Source: Candidatus Thiothrix anitrata
Lineage (GTDB): Bacteria; Pseudomonadota; Gammaproteobacteria; Thiotrichales; Thiotrichaceae
Length of the DNA stretch: 64,000 bases
NCBI RefSeq assembly: GCF_017901155.1
Contig: NZ_CP072800.1
Span: forward strand, 1,329,283-1,393,282
Direction: 5' to 3'
The notes beneath the pieces were generated by a model, which was given only the letters and a program-made list of their open reading frames with translations, did not search any database and had not been told where the DNA came from. Shown here in pieces: positions 43,540 to 53,024 of the stretch (position 1 is its first letter; each line of letters opens with the position of its first letter). The translations under genes were made by a program, and so were the position numbers.

Positions 43540-44032
43540 TATTGATGCCTTACTCGACACGCTGGAACAGCAGGTACGTGATTGGATGCAAGCCCGTGGC
43601 ATTGCTGATCCGTTACTGGTTGGTATTCATACCGCTGGGGTGTGGATTGCCGAACACTTGCAACAACGCCTGCAATTGGCGGAAGAGCCGGGAAGCTTGA
43701 GTGTTACTTTTTACCGTGATGATTTCAGTCGAGTGGGTCTGCATCCACAAAGCAAGCCGTCGTTATTACCTGATGTGAATAATCGCCATGTATTGCTGAT
43801 TGATGACGTGATTTACACCGGGCGTACTTTGCGCGGTGCAATGAATGAGCTGTTTGATTTCGGGCGACCCGCTTCGATTGCGGTGGCGGTATTGGTGGCA
43901 CGCCAAGGGCGGGAATTGCCGATTGAGCCGCAACTGGTAGCGTTACACGCCGAGCCGGGGGCGCAATGGCATATTGAGGTGACGGGGCCAGAGCCGTTAG
44001 CCTTGGCGGTGGTGCAACGCCCTGTGCCGTAG
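43523..44032 (+). CDS. pyrR: PyrR, pyrimidine operon regulator / uracil phosphoribosyltransferase
   Basis: The PRPP-binding loop VLLIDDVIYTGRTLRGA and the N-terminal LLVGIHTAGVWIAEHLQQRL are intact in 169 residues. In this order (algH-ruvX-pyrR) gammaproteobacterial PyrR proteins are usually followed by pyrB; here a sensor kinase follows instead, whose GTG start shares a base with the pyrR stop. Confidence 0.92.
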   Translation: MDNNYNIDALLDTLEQQVRDWMQARGIADPLLVGIHTAGVWIAEHLQQRLQLAEEPGSLSVTFYRDDFSRVGLHPQSKPSLLPDVNNRHVLLIDDVIYTGRTLRGAMNELFDFGRPASIAVAVLVARQGRELPIEPQLVALHAEPGAQWHIEVTGPEPLALAVVQRPVP

Positions 44033-45666
44033 TGTTAATCAATGCCCGGTTGCCGCTGCCACGCAAGGTGTTGTTGCGGTTGCGCAGTATCTTGCTGGTG
44101 GTGATGTTAACGGTGTTGGCATTGCCGCTGGGTGGTTTGTATTTTTTCCGTATTTACGAAAACGAATTGGTGCAACAAACGGAGCTGGAGTTGATTTCTC
44201 AGGCGGCGGCGTTGTCGGCAACCTTTCGTCAGATGGTGCGTGATCAGGCAGAGGGCAATGATTACGGTTATGTATTGCTCACGGGGGATTTGGGGCGGGG
44301 GTATCGCAGTACGGGGAGTGACCCTGAGCTTGCGGCACAAGATTATCAGCCAGTCACCCCGACCACTGACTTGATCGCACCGATTGATTTGCCACGTCCG
44401 GCTGCGCGTCCTAGTACTCATGCAACCGATGCCGTCGCAAGTCGTGTGGGGTCACGCATGAAGCGTATTGTGCAGGATATGCAGCAAACCACTTTATCTG
44501 GGGTGCGTTTGCTCGATATGAATGGCACGGTGATTGCGGGGCGTGAAGAGGTGGGTTTGTCGTTGGCACATATTGCGGAAGTGAAGCAGGCGTTGCAGGG
44601 GCAATACGCGAGCGTGATCCGTCAGCGGGTTTCCGATGAACCGCCACCACCGCTGTATTCGATCAGTCGCGGAACCAATATTCGGGTGTTTATGGCGTTT
44701 CCGGTGGTTGAGGCTGGGCGTTTGCAGGGGGTGATTTATTTATCGCGTACCCCGACCAATATTATTAAGCATTTGTACGCAGTGAAGGAAACCGTGGCTC
44801 TGGCTACTTTGAGTTTGCTAGTAGTAGCGGTGTTGCTGGTATTGTTTGTTTCATCAACTATTTCGCGTCCAATCCGGGAGTTATTGCGGCAAACGGAGCG
44901 GGTGCGCAATGGCGAGCAACGTGAAATTGCCCCATTACAGCATCCGGTGACCCAAGAGGTAGCGCAATTGTCTGACAGCTTTGTGGGCATGTCGCACGCG
45001 CTGGCGGAACGTTCGGATTATTTACGCCGTTTTGCTACCCATGTGTCGCATGAATTTAAAACACCGCTGACTTCGATGCAGGGGGCTTTGGAACTGCTGC
45101 TGGATCACCTAGATTCGATGCCCGCAGAGCGTAGCCAACATTTCATCAATAATTTATTGGCGGATACGCAGCGTTTAAAGCTGTTAGTTAACCGTTTACT
45201 GGAATTGGCGCGTGCGGATGCTTTGGAACCCAGTAAGCAAACTAGCATCTTGAGTGAAACGTTTAAGGCGTTGCAAAACCGTTATCAAGAACGTGGGTTG
45301 TCGTTGTTGCTGCCGCAAGGTGTACCGGAATGCCGTCTGGCGATTGCTCCGGACGCGCTGGAGTCTATTTTCAGTAATTTGTTCGATAACAGTGTACAGC
45401 ATGGCGCGACTGGCATTACGGTGAGTACCCATGTTCAAGAACAGTGGTTGACGGTACACGTGCAAGATAATGGTGAGGGTATTTCCCCCGCGAACCGCGA
45501 TAAGATTTTTACACCGTTTTTTACCACCAAACGCAGCAGCGGCGGTACGGGGTTGGGTTTGGAAATTATTGCCTCGTTACTTAAGGCTTACGGCGGTAGC
45601 ATCCGTTTAGGTGAAAGTGAGACGGGTGCTATGTTTGTGTTGGAATTGCTTTTGGATAAGACCTGA
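44032..45666 (+). CDS. Sensor histidine kinase without a partner regulator
   Basis: This 544-residue kinase has two membrane helices (about residues 12-37 and 255-280) framing a ~215-residue sensory domain, then HAMP, HisKA with the phospho-acceptor HVSHEFKTPL and a HATPase domain (LFDNSVQHG, DNGEGISP, GGTGLGLEI). No response-regulator gene is adjacent, so the partner must be encoded elsewhere. It is translationally linked to pyrR upstream and to the metalloprotease gene downstream. Confidence 0.9.
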   Translation: MLINARLPLPRKVLLRLRSILLVVMLTVLALPLGGLYFFRIYENELVQQTELELISQAAALSATFRQMVRDQAEGNDYGYVLLTGDLGRGYRSTGSDPELAAQDYQPVTPTTDLIAPIDLPRPAARPSTHATDAVASRVGSRMKRIVQDMQQTTLSGVRLLDMNGTVIAGREEVGLSLAHIAEVKQALQGQYASVIRQRVSDEPPPPLYSISRGTNIRVFMAFPVVEAGRLQGVIYLSRTPTNIIKHLYAVKETVALATLSLLVVAVLLVLFVSSTISRPIRELLRQTERVRNGEQREIAPLQHPVTQEVAQLSDSFVGMSHALAERSDYLRRFATHVSHEFKTPLTSMQGALELLLDHLDSMPAERSQHFINNLLADTQRLKLLVNRLLELARADALEPSKQTSILSETFKALQNRYQERGLSLLLPQGVPECRLAIAPDALESIFSNLFDNSVQHGATGITVSTHVQEQWLTVHVQDNGEGISPANRDKIFTPFFTTKRSSGGTGLGLEIIASLLKAYGGSIRLGESETGAMFVLELLLDKT

Positions 45667-46490
45667 TGCGTTTAAATTCTTTGATTTTATTGGTGTTATT
45701 GATATTAGTTCCGTTACGGGTTGGTGCATTTGTGCCGCCTGCACAGGTTGAGTTAACCACACAGGATTGGGGTGGAGCGGCTCCGGCGGATGTGAAAGCG
45801 GTGCTGGATTCAGTAATAACGGTGATTAGCCCGTATATTGCCCAGCGTAAGTTTGGCACGATTTTGATACAGCGTAGTGAGGATGCGCCGCGTGCCATGT
45901 ATGCAAAAGGCCCGAACGGGGAATACATTGTGCAGGTGCAGGCAAGTGGTAATTATTGGGCACGCATTGCCTACCAGTTTTCGCATGAAATGTGTCACTT
46001 GATGAGTAATTACGATCTCGCGCCTGATAATGTTTCTGGTCAGCAATGGTTTGAAGAAGCATTGTGCGAGGCCTTTGGCCTATTTACCTTGGAGCGTATG
46101 GCAGATGCATGGGCAGAAAATCCACCTTACCCGAACTGGAGAGATTACGCCCCACATTTGCGCGAATACAGCCAAAATAATCAGCAGGAAACGCACCGCC
46201 AATTGCCCAAGGGTATGAAAATGCCTGCTTGGTATCAGCAATACCGTGAGGTGCTGCGAGCTGATCCTTACGCGCAAGACCGCGATTTGAACGAGGTGGT
46301 GAGTAATCAATTATTGCCTATTTTATCGTCAACGCCACAGGGTTGGACGGCTATTAACTACCTTAATCTCGGCGAGGCGAGCAAAGACTTGTCGTTGGAA
46401 ACTTATTTGGACGATTGGTTAAAGAACGCTCCGCCCGATTTACAGGAGCCAGTGAGTAAAATTCAGAAATTATTGTTAGCATCCGATTGA
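45666..46490 (+). CDS. Secreted zinc metallopeptidase-like protein
   Basis: A signal peptide (LILLVLLILVPLRVGA) precedes a 274-residue protein with HEMCH and, 30 residues on, FEEALCEAF, a plausible gluzincin zinc site (two His and a Glu). The stop of the kinase gene shares a base with its ATG (TGATG), so the two are co-translated. The protease could be a sensor-linked or envelope-acting enzyme. The family is not recognised beyond this motif. Confidence 0.7.
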   Translation: MRLNSLILLVLLILVPLRVGAFVPPAQVELTTQDWGGAAPADVKAVLDSVITVISPYIAQRKFGTILIQRSEDAPRAMYAKGPNGEYIVQVQASGNYWARIAYQFSHEMCHLMSNYDLAPDNVSGQQWFEEALCEAFGLFTLERMADAWAENPPYPNWRDYAPHLREYSQNNQQETHRQLPKGMKMPAWYQQYREVLRADPYAQDRDLNEVVSNQLLPILSSTPQGWTAINYLNLGEASKDLSLETYLDDWLKNAPPDLQEPVSKIQKLLLASD

Positions 46491-46623
46491 TAAGCCGTTC
46501 TTCCAGAAAGCATTTTGTTTGGTAACGTATTTGACTTAGTATAAAGGTCATTATCAAGGTGAACTTTTCGGCATAAGCCGTATCAATAATAATGAAGAAG
46601 AATATACACGCGGGGAATACGCT

Positions 46624-47169
46624 ATGAACAAGCCATTATTACTGCTAGGTGCGTTGACCATTTTCATGATGGGCTATTGGATACCCGAAGACCGCCATTT
46701 GCCGGTAGAAGGGGCAAAGCCTTACGATTGGAATCCTTCCGCTTTTTGGTATGTGGGTGGTTTTGGTGCGCAGAAAGGGATCAATATTTTTGCGAATAAG
46801 GGCACGTCGGTAGAGGCTGCCACCAGTGGTTGGGTGCTTTATCGTGAAAATAATCCCAAAGGTGATAACTCTGTATTGGTATTGGGTGCGAAATGGCGTT
46901 TGCATCATTACGCTAATCTTGAGCAAGTCACGGTGAAGCCCGCTTCATGGATTAAAACAGGTGAGAAAATTGGTACGGTGGGCACGCCTGCTAAGGCGGT
47001 AACACGTCCGGCAAATCTGTATTATTCGATTCGGAGCTTACCTCCGCAAGTTTCAGAGTGGCAGCCGGATCAGCCATTTGGTTTGGAGCGGATGTTTTAT
47101 GTGAATCCTCATGAGTTTCTGACGATTTATCAATCTACTCAGCACACTGGAGCTGTTGCTGCGCACTAA
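46624..47169 (+). CDS. LytM/M23-like domain protein with altered active site
   Basis: A signal-anchor segment precedes a fold with the M23 pattern AATSGWVLYREN ... HHYANLEQVTVKPASWIKTG ... IGTVGTPAKAV. The final catalytic HxH motif, normally LHFEI, reads LYYSI, so one zinc ligand appears lost. It is probably a non-catalytic envelope protein, like EnvC-type activators. The 181 residues are short for a hydrolase. Confidence 0.65.
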   Translation: MNKPLLLLGALTIFMMGYWIPEDRHLPVEGAKPYDWNPSAFWYVGGFGAQKGINIFANKGTSVEAATSGWVLYRENNPKGDNSVLVLGAKWRLHHYANLEQVTVKPASWIKTGEKIGTVGTPAKAVTRPANLYYSIRSLPPQVSEWQPDQPFGLERMFYVNPHEFLTIYQSTQHTGAVAAH

Positions 47170-47210
47170 GTGCGGCATTGCAACTTAGGCATGACTACTT
47201 TAGACTTCGA

Positions 47211-47245
47211 TGCAACTTTGTTGCAAGTGAGGAGGATTTCCTCAC
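47211..47245 (+). promoter_or_regulatory. Two adjacent inverted repeats upstream of the DUF2796 gene
   Basis: TGCAACTTTGTTGCA (6-bp arms) is followed directly by GTGAGGA-GGATT-TCCTCAC (7-bp arms), 20 bases before the start codon. They could be operators for a metal-responsive repressor such as Zur, since the gene encodes a zinc-linked protein family. Confidence 0.4.
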
Positions 47246-47264
47246 GCTATTTTCGGAGTTCATA

Positions 47265-47861
47265 ATGAAAAACCCTCGCTTACTCGTTAGCAGTTTTAGC
47301 CTGCTATTCGCACTTTCTGCCAGTAATCTCTATGCCGAAGAACATGTACAACACGGCGTACACGAACACGGTGTGGCAAAGTTGGCAGTTGCCATTGGCA
47401 CGGAAGGTGTAGAAATTACTTTGGCATCGCCCGCCGCCAATATCGTTGGCTTTGAACACGTGCCAACTACGGATGACGATAAAACAGCAGTGGATGATGC
47501 TGTTAAAAAACTTCAGGCTGGCGATGAGCTATTTATCCTGAACGCTGAAGCGGAGTGCCAACTTCAGGATACTGAGGTGTTATCAGGCTTGTTAGGCGAT
47601 GAAATGCCTGCGCATGACGATCATAAGCACGCTCAACAGGACGACCACAAACATGATCACGCAACGGGGGATGCGCATAACGACGTAGATGTTGCTTGGT
47701 CTTACACCTGCGCTAAACCTGCGGAACTGAAAGAGATCGCGGTTAAATTGTTCGCTGCATTCCCGAATGGTTTCCAACGCATTAATGCTGAGTGGGTAAC
47801 AGATAAAGGCGCATCGGCAATGGAGTTGACTCAGGATACGACTATCTCCCTGACCCAATGA
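47265..47861 (+). CDS. DUF2796 (ZrgA-like) periplasmic zinc-binding protein
   Basis: From an ATG before KNPRLLVSSF, 198 residues: signal peptide (FSLLFALSASNLYA), then EHVQHGVHEHGVAKLAVAI, and a His/Asp-rich loop (HDDHKHAQQDDHKHDHATGD) that should bind zinc or copper. DUF2796 proteins are the ZrgA component of a zinc ABC transporter known in Vibrio. It overlaps the ABC ATPase gene by four bases. Two inverted repeats lie upstream. Confidence 0.85.
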   Translation: MKNPRLLVSSFSLLFALSASNLYAEEHVQHGVHEHGVAKLAVAIGTEGVEITLASPAANIVGFEHVPTTDDDKTAVDDAVKKLQAGDELFILNAEAECQLQDTEVLSGLLGDEMPAHDDHKHAQQDDHKHDHATGDAHNDVDVAWSYTCAKPAELKEIAVKLFAAFPNGFQRINAEWVTDKGASAMELTQDTTISLTQ

Positions 47862-48568
47862 GTGTAATCGAACTGCACAACCTGCGTTATCGTTGGCAAG
47901 GACAGCCGCATGACACGCTAGCCATTGACAGCTTGTGTGTTGTGCAAGGTGAGCATTTGTTTATTCGTGGCGCAAGTGGCAGCGGTAAAACGACCTTGTT
48001 AAATCTGCTGGCAGGTATCCTCGCGCCTGCTAGTGGTCACCTGCATCTGTTAGGGCAGGCATTACACACGATGAAACCTGCGGCGCGTGACCGTTTTCGC
48101 GCTGATCACATGGGCGTTATTTTCCAGCAATTTAATCTATTACCGTATTTGTCGGTGCGTGAAAATGTGCAGTTACCGTGTCATTTTTCCGCACGGCGCA
48201 AACAACGTGCGGGCGATGTGCAAGGTGCTACCGAGCGTTTATTGGAGCATTTGGGGCTGGATAAATCGTTGTGGCAACGTGCGGTTACTGAGTTGAGTGT
48301 CGGGCAACAACAACGGGTGGCTGTGGCGCGTGCGTTGATCGGTAGCCCGGAAATTTTGATTGCCGACGAACCGACTTCCGCACTGGATACCGATACCCGT
48401 GACGGTTTCCTTGAGCTGTTGTTTCGGGAAGCACAAGTGCAGGGCAGCACGATTATTTTTGTCAGCCACGACCCGCACATTGCCAGTCATTTTCCGCGTG
48501 TGGTGGATTTGAGCAGCGTCAACCAGCCAAATATTGATTTGACAACCCCTTTGCCTGTGTCACAATAA
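47858..48568 (+). CDS. ABC transporter ATPase (LolD/MacB-type)
   Basis: A 236-residue ATPase with Walker A GASGSGKTT, signature LSVGQQQRV and Walker B ILIADEPTSALD. It belongs to the family that pairs with FtsX-type permeases; the permease gene lies 700 bases on, after a toxin-antitoxin pair. Together with the DUF2796 and DUF3299 proteins it forms a Zrg-like metal transport system. Confidence 0.92.
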   Translation: MSVIELHNLRYRWQGQPHDTLAIDSLCVVQGEHLFIRGASGSGKTTLLNLLAGILAPASGHLHLLGQALHTMKPAARDRFRADHMGVIFQQFNLLPYLSVRENVQLPCHFSARRKQRAGDVQGATERLLEHLGLDKSLWQRAVTELSVGQQQRVAVARALIGSPEILIADEPTSALDTDTRDGFLELLFREAQVQGSTIIFVSHDPHIASHFPRVVDLSSVNQPNIDLTTPLPVSQ

Positions 48569-48599
48569 AAAATAATGTGACACAACTAGGAACGCCTGC

Positions 48600-48824
48600 A
48601 TGGAAATGTCGATACGCGAAATGCGCCAACAGTTAACCCAGCTCCAAATCGTTTTGGAAAAAACGCCTGAAATTATTATCACGAGGCATGGCAAGCCATT
48701 AGCACGGTTAATGCCAATGGCAAAACCACGCCAACGTCCCGACCATGCCAAACTACGAGCATTACAACCACGCCTACGTATAGCCAGTGAAACCTTGGTT
48801 CGTGCTGATCGGGATGAGCGATGA
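48600..48824 (+). CDS. Phd/YefM-type antitoxin
   Basis: The 74 residues (IREMRQQLTQLQIVLEKTPE, IIITRHGKPLARLMPM) fit the Phd/YefM fold, with a short basic C-terminal tail. It overlaps the PIN toxin by four bases and lies within the metal-transporter operon. The family assignment is by fold pattern. Confidence 0.8.
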   Translation: MEMSIREMRQQLTQLQIVLEKTPEIIITRHGKPLARLMPMAKPRQRPDHAKLRALQPRLRIASETLVRADRDER

Positions 48825-49273
48825 AAACCTATCTGGACACCAGCGCACTGGCAAAATGGTATTTGAATGAGCAGGAATCAGAACGTTTCGCTGCGTGGAT
48901 GGCAGAGCAGGATGATACCCACATCAGTACCCTGACGGTGACAGAGTTCCGTTGTTTGTTGGCACGACGTGAGCGCACCAAAGAGTTGGGTGAGGCATCA
49001 GCGCACCAAATTTTTGCTACATTTGAGCGGGATATTGAGCAAGGTTTCCTGATTCTGCATGACGTTGACAACGATGATTTGATTGCTGCCCGTCAATTGA
49101 TTGATCGAGTGGGCAATATTCCCTTACGTACCTTAGATGCCATGCACCTCGCCATTGCCGAGCGCAGCGATATGGAAAGCATGGCAAGTGCCGACAAGGT
49201 GATGCTGGATGCAGCGGATTACTTGGGTATGCTCATCGTGTCGTTTGTACCCGTGCGCCGAGTTGGTGATTAA
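48821..49273 (+). CDS. VapC-type PIN-domain toxin
   Basis: A 150-residue PIN-domain RNase: acidic residues in YLDTSALAKWY (D6), TVTEFRCLLARRE, and LRTLDAMHLAIAE. VapC toxins cleave tRNA or rRNA. Its stop is four bases before the permease start. The active-site residues are intact. Confidence 0.9.
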   Translation: MKTYLDTSALAKWYLNEQESERFAAWMAEQDDTHISTLTVTEFRCLLARRERTKELGEASAHQIFATFERDIEQGFLILHDVDNDDLIAARQLIDRVGNIPLRTLDAMHLAIAERSDMESMASADKVMLDAADYLGMLIVSFVPVRRVGD

Positions 49274-49276
49274 ACC

Positions 49277-50536
49277 ATGATTTTGCTCAATCTCACCCTG
49301 CGTAGTCTGTGGAATCGCCGCGCCAGTTTGCTGCTGACGCTGTTTTCTATCGCGATCAGTGTGGCGTTGCTGTTGGGCGTGGAGTACATCCGTAAGGAGG
49401 CGAAAAGCAGTTTCCTCAGCACGATTTCTGGTACGGACTTGGTGGTGGGGGCGCGGAGCGGGCCGGTGCAATTGCTGCTTTACAGCGTGTTTCGGATTGG
49501 CAATGCCACCAACAATATCAGTTGGCAGTCGTATCAGGAAATCGCCGGTAAGCCGTTGGTGGCGTGGACAATCCCTATCAGTCTTGGTGATTCGCACAAG
49601 GGTTACCGCGTTCTTGGCACGAATCAGGATTATTTCCGTTATTATCGTCACGGCGATAAACGCTTGCTGGAATTTGCCGATGGCAAGCCTTTTGACGGCG
49701 TATTCGACGCGGTGTTAGGGGCGGAAGTGGCGCGGAAATTGGGTTACCAGCTCGATGATAAAGTCGTCATCGCTCACGGAGCGGCGGCGACTAGCTTTAC
49801 TTTGCATGATGATAAACCGTTTACGGTGGTTGGCATTCTTAAACCCACCGGCACACCGATTGACCGCACTGTGCATGTCTCGCTCGAAGGCATTGAGGCC
49901 ATTCACGTTGATTGGGTGGGGGGCGCAAAAATTCCCGGTTATCAAATCAGTGCCGATGAAGCCTTACAGAAAAACCTGCAACCTAAGGTGATTACCGCGT
50001 TTATGGTGGGTTTGAAAAATCGGGCGGCAGTGTTTCGGGTGCAGCGTGAAATCAACGATTACAAGCGTGAACCCTTGCTGGCGACTGTCCCCGGTGTGGC
50101 GTTGGCGGAATTGTGGCAAGCGATTGCTTTATTTGAAAACGTGCTGCGGATTATTACCGGTTTCGTGGTGGTGGCGGGGCTGTTAGGAATGTTGACTACG
50201 TTGCTTTCTACCTTGAATGAACGGCGGCGCGAAATGGCTATTTTGCGTGCGGTGGGGGCGCATCCGCGTCATGTGTTCCTGTTGTTTGTGCTGGAAGCGG
50301 GCGTATTGGTAGTGTTGGGTTGCTTGCTGGGCGCGGTGTTGGTGTTTGCGGGGGTGTTAGCGGCGCGTCCGTGGGTGTTGGCGGAATACGGGTTTTATTT
50401 GAGCACTTGGTTGCCGGATGTGGGCGATTTGCTGCTGCTGGCAGTGGTCGCGGGGTTAGCGTTGCTGTTTAGTTTGATTCCGGGGGCGATTGCGTACCGG
50501 CGTGCGTTGCAGGATGGGTTAACGGTGCGGGTGTAA
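49277..50536 (+). CDS. FtsX/MacB-type ABC permease
   Basis: The 419-residue permease has one N-terminal and three C-terminal membrane helices around a large periplasmic domain, ending in RRREMAILRAVGAHPRHVFL and a Gly-rich helix pair. It should work with the ATPase at 47.9 kb. Its 3' end is repeated at 62.4 kb. Confidence 0.9.
   Translation: MILLNLTLRSLWNRRASLLLTLFSIAISVALLLGVEYIRKEAKSSFLSTISGTDLVVGARSGPVQLLLYSVFRIGNATNNISWQSYQEIAGKPLVAWTIPISLGDSHKGYRVLGTNQDYFRYYRHGDKRLLEFADGKPFDGVFDAVLGAEVARKLGYQLDDKVVIAHGAAATSFTLHDDKPFTVVGILKPTGTPIDRTVHVSLEGIEAIHVDWVGGAKIPGYQISADEALQKNLQPKVITAFMVGLKNRAAVFRVQREINDYKREPLLATVPGVALAELWQAIALFENVLRIITGFVVVAGLLGMLTTLLSTLNERRREMAILRAVGAHPRHVFLLFVLEAGVLVVLGCLLGAVLVFAGVLAARPWVLAEYGFYLSTWLPDVGDLLLLAVVAGLALLFSLIPGAIAYRRALQDGLTVRV
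50509..50534 (+). repeat. 26-bp direct repeat, left end of the defence island
   Basis: The last bases of the permease gene (GCAGGATGGGTTAACGGTGC and the next six) recur exactly at 62381-62406, bracketing the restriction-modification island. Confidence 0.85.
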
Positions 50537-50597
50537 ACGGGTATTTATTTGGGTATGCTAACCGTGTACGCCTTTAACCTGACAAGCAAGAGACTTC

Positions 50598-53024
50598 ATG
50601 GCTATCAAAAAATCTGCTCTTTATTCTTCCCTCTGGGCTTCGTGTGATGAATTGCGCGGTGGCATGGATGCCAGCCAGTACAAGGATTACGTGCTGTTCA
50701 TGCTGTTCATCAAATACATCTCGGACAAATACGCGGATTCGGATGATTTTGCCCCGCCCGTGACGATTCCAGCGGGGGCAAGTTTTGCGGATATGATCCA
50801 GCTCAAGGGCAAAAGCGATATTGGCGACAAGATCAATAAGCAGATTATCCAGCCCTTGGTGGCTAGCAATGCCCGCCTTGCCCGCAGTGATTTTCCCGAC
50901 TTTGATGACCCCAACAAGCTGGGTGAAGGCGCGGCGAAAGTGGAACGCCTCACCAACCTGATCAGCATTTTCCAAAAGCCCGAACTCGACTTTTCCAAAA
51001 ACCGTGCTGATCACGATGACATTCTTGGCGATGCGTATGAATACCTGATGCGCCATTTCTCACGCCTGAGCGGCAAGAGCAAGGGGCAATTTTATACGCC
51101 TTCGGAAGTGAGCAGGGTGATTGCCAAAATCATCGGTATTTCGCCGCAAAATGCGGTTGCCGCCACCAGCGTGTATGACCCCACTTGCGGTTCTGGCTCG
51201 TTATTGCTGAAAGTGGCTGCCGAATCGGGCAAAGCCATTACCCTCGAAGGGCAGGAAATGGATGTGACCACCGCCGGTTTGGCGCGGATGAACATGATCC
51301 TGCACGACTTTCCGACCGCGAACATTCTCAACGGCAATACCCTCGCCGCACCCAAATTCAAAGACGGCGAACGCTTGCGCACCTACGATTACGTGGTTGC
51401 CAATCCACCGTTTTCTGACAAAACGTGGAGTACCGGGCTGAACCCCAGCAACGACCCTTACCAACGCTTTGCCTGGGGCGAACCACCCGCCAAACAAGGC
51501 GATTACGCCTACCTGTTGCACATCATCCGCTCGATGAAGCCCAACGGCAAAGCCGCGTGCATCCTCCCGCATGGCGTGTTGTTCCGGGGCAATGCCGAAA
51601 GCGTTATCCGCCAGCAACTGGTGCGTTCTGGCTATTTGAAAGGCATTATCGGGCTACCCGCCAACCTGTTTTATGGCACGGGCATCCCCGCCTGCATTCT
51701 GGTACTCGACAAAGCCAACGCCACCGCCCGCAAAGGCATTTTCATGATCGACGCAGCCAAAGGCTTCATCAAAGACGGCGATAAAAACCGCCTGCGCGAA
51801 CAAGACATCCACCGCATCGTCGACACTTTTACCAAGCAAACCGACACGCCCCGCTATGCCCGCATGGTGGCGTTTGACGAAATCAGCGACCCGAAAAACG
51901 CTTACAACCTCAACCTGCCGCGCTACATCGACAGCACCGAGCCGGAAGATACTCAAGACATCACTGCCCACCTGCGCGGCGGCATTCCTGAGCCAGACAT
52001 CAACGCAATGGCGGCCTATTGGCACGTGCTGCCGACACTGCGGGCGGCCTTGTTCACCCCGACAGCGCAAGCAGGCTATGCCAAACTGACCTTGCCGATT
52101 GCGCAAGTCAAACCCTTCATCTTGAACCATGCCGAATTCACCGCCTTCAAAACCACGGTGACACGCAGCTTTGACGCATGGCAGGCAGACAACACCCCGC
52201 ACTTGCAAGCCTTTGGCAAAGACGCACACCCCAAAGCCCTGATCGACACCCTCGCCGAAGCCCTGTTGAATGCGTTTAACGCCGCGCCCTTGCTGGATGC
52301 TTACGACGTGTACCAACACCTGATGGATTACTGGGCGGAAACGATGCAGGACGATGCCTACCTGATTGCTGCCGATGGCTGGGTAGCCACCCCGCAACGC
52401 ATCGTCGACACCGACAAAAAAGGCAAAACCAAAGACAAAGGTTGGGCGTGTGACCTCATCCCCAAGCCGTACATCGTGGCGCGTTACTTTGCCGCGCAAC
52501 AAACCGCACTGGAAGCCTTGCAAACCCAACTCGAAAGCGTCACCGCCAGCCTGAACGAGTTGGAGGAAGAACACAGCGGCGAAGATGCCGCGTTTTCCGG
52601 CTTCGAGAAAATCAACGCTGCCGCCATCAAAGACCGCCTCAAGGAATTAAAAGCCGAACAAGGCGACTGGAAAGCGGCGGAAGAAGCCGTGCTGAACCAA
52701 TGGCTTAAACTGAGCGGGCAAGAAGCCACCCTGAAAAAATCCATCAAGGAAGCCGATGCCGCGCTGGATAAACTCGCCTATGAAAAATACCCCGCCCTGA
52801 GCCTGGCGGAAATCCAGACCTTGGTGATTGATGACAAATGGATGGCAGCCCTGACCATCACCGTGCAAGGCGAACTCGATCGCGTCTCGCAAACCCTCAC
52901 CACCCGCATCCGCGAACTCGCCGAACGCTACGCCACGCCGTTGCCGCAATTGGTGGAAGAGGTCGCGGGGTTGGCGGCGCGGGTGGATGCGCATTTGCAG
53001 AAGATGGGGGTTGTATGGAACTGA
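50598..53024 (+). CDS. hsdM: Type I restriction-modification methyltransferase subunit HsdM
   Basis: HsdM is the adenine-N6 methyltransferase of type I systems. Motifs: the N-terminal HsdM domain (ASCDELRGGMDASQYKDYVL), SAM-binding DPTCGSGSLLLK, and catalytic NPPFS. The protein is longer (808 residues) than most, with an extra C-terminal helical part rich in coiled-coil-like sequence. It overlaps hsdS. The first gene of the defence island. Confidence 0.95.
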   Translation: MAIKKSALYSSLWASCDELRGGMDASQYKDYVLFMLFIKYISDKYADSDDFAPPVTIPAGASFADMIQLKGKSDIGDKINKQIIQPLVASNARLARSDFPDFDDPNKLGEGAAKVERLTNLISIFQKPELDFSKNRADHDDILGDAYEYLMRHFSRLSGKSKGQFYTPSEVSRVIAKIIGISPQNAVAATSVYDPTCGSGSLLLKVAAESGKAITLEGQEMDVTTAGLARMNMILHDFPTANILNGNTLAAPKFKDGERLRTYDYVVANPPFSDKTWSTGLNPSNDPYQRFAWGEPPAKQGDYAYLLHIIRSMKPNGKAACILPHGVLFRGNAESVIRQQLVRSGYLKGIIGLPANLFYGTGIPACILVLDKANATARKGIFMIDAAKGFIKDGDKNRLREQDIHRIVDTFTKQTDTPRYARMVAFDEISDPKNAYNLNLPRYIDSTEPEDTQDITAHLRGGIPEPDINAMAAYWHVLPTLRAALFTPTAQAGYAKLTLPIAQVKPFILNHAEFTAFKTTVTRSFDAWQADNTPHLQAFGKDAHPKALIDTLAEALLNAFNAAPLLDAYDVYQHLMDYWAETMQDDAYLIAADGWVATPQRIVDTDKKGKTKDKGWACDLIPKPYIVARYFAAQQTALEALQTQLESVTASLNELEEEHSGEDAAFSGFEKINAAAIKDRLKELKAEQGDWKAAEEAVLNQWLKLSGQEATLKKSIKEADAALDKLAYEKYPALSLAEIQTLVIDDKWMAALTITVQGELDRVSQTLTTRIRELAERYATPLPQLVEEVAGLAARVDAHLQKMGVVWN

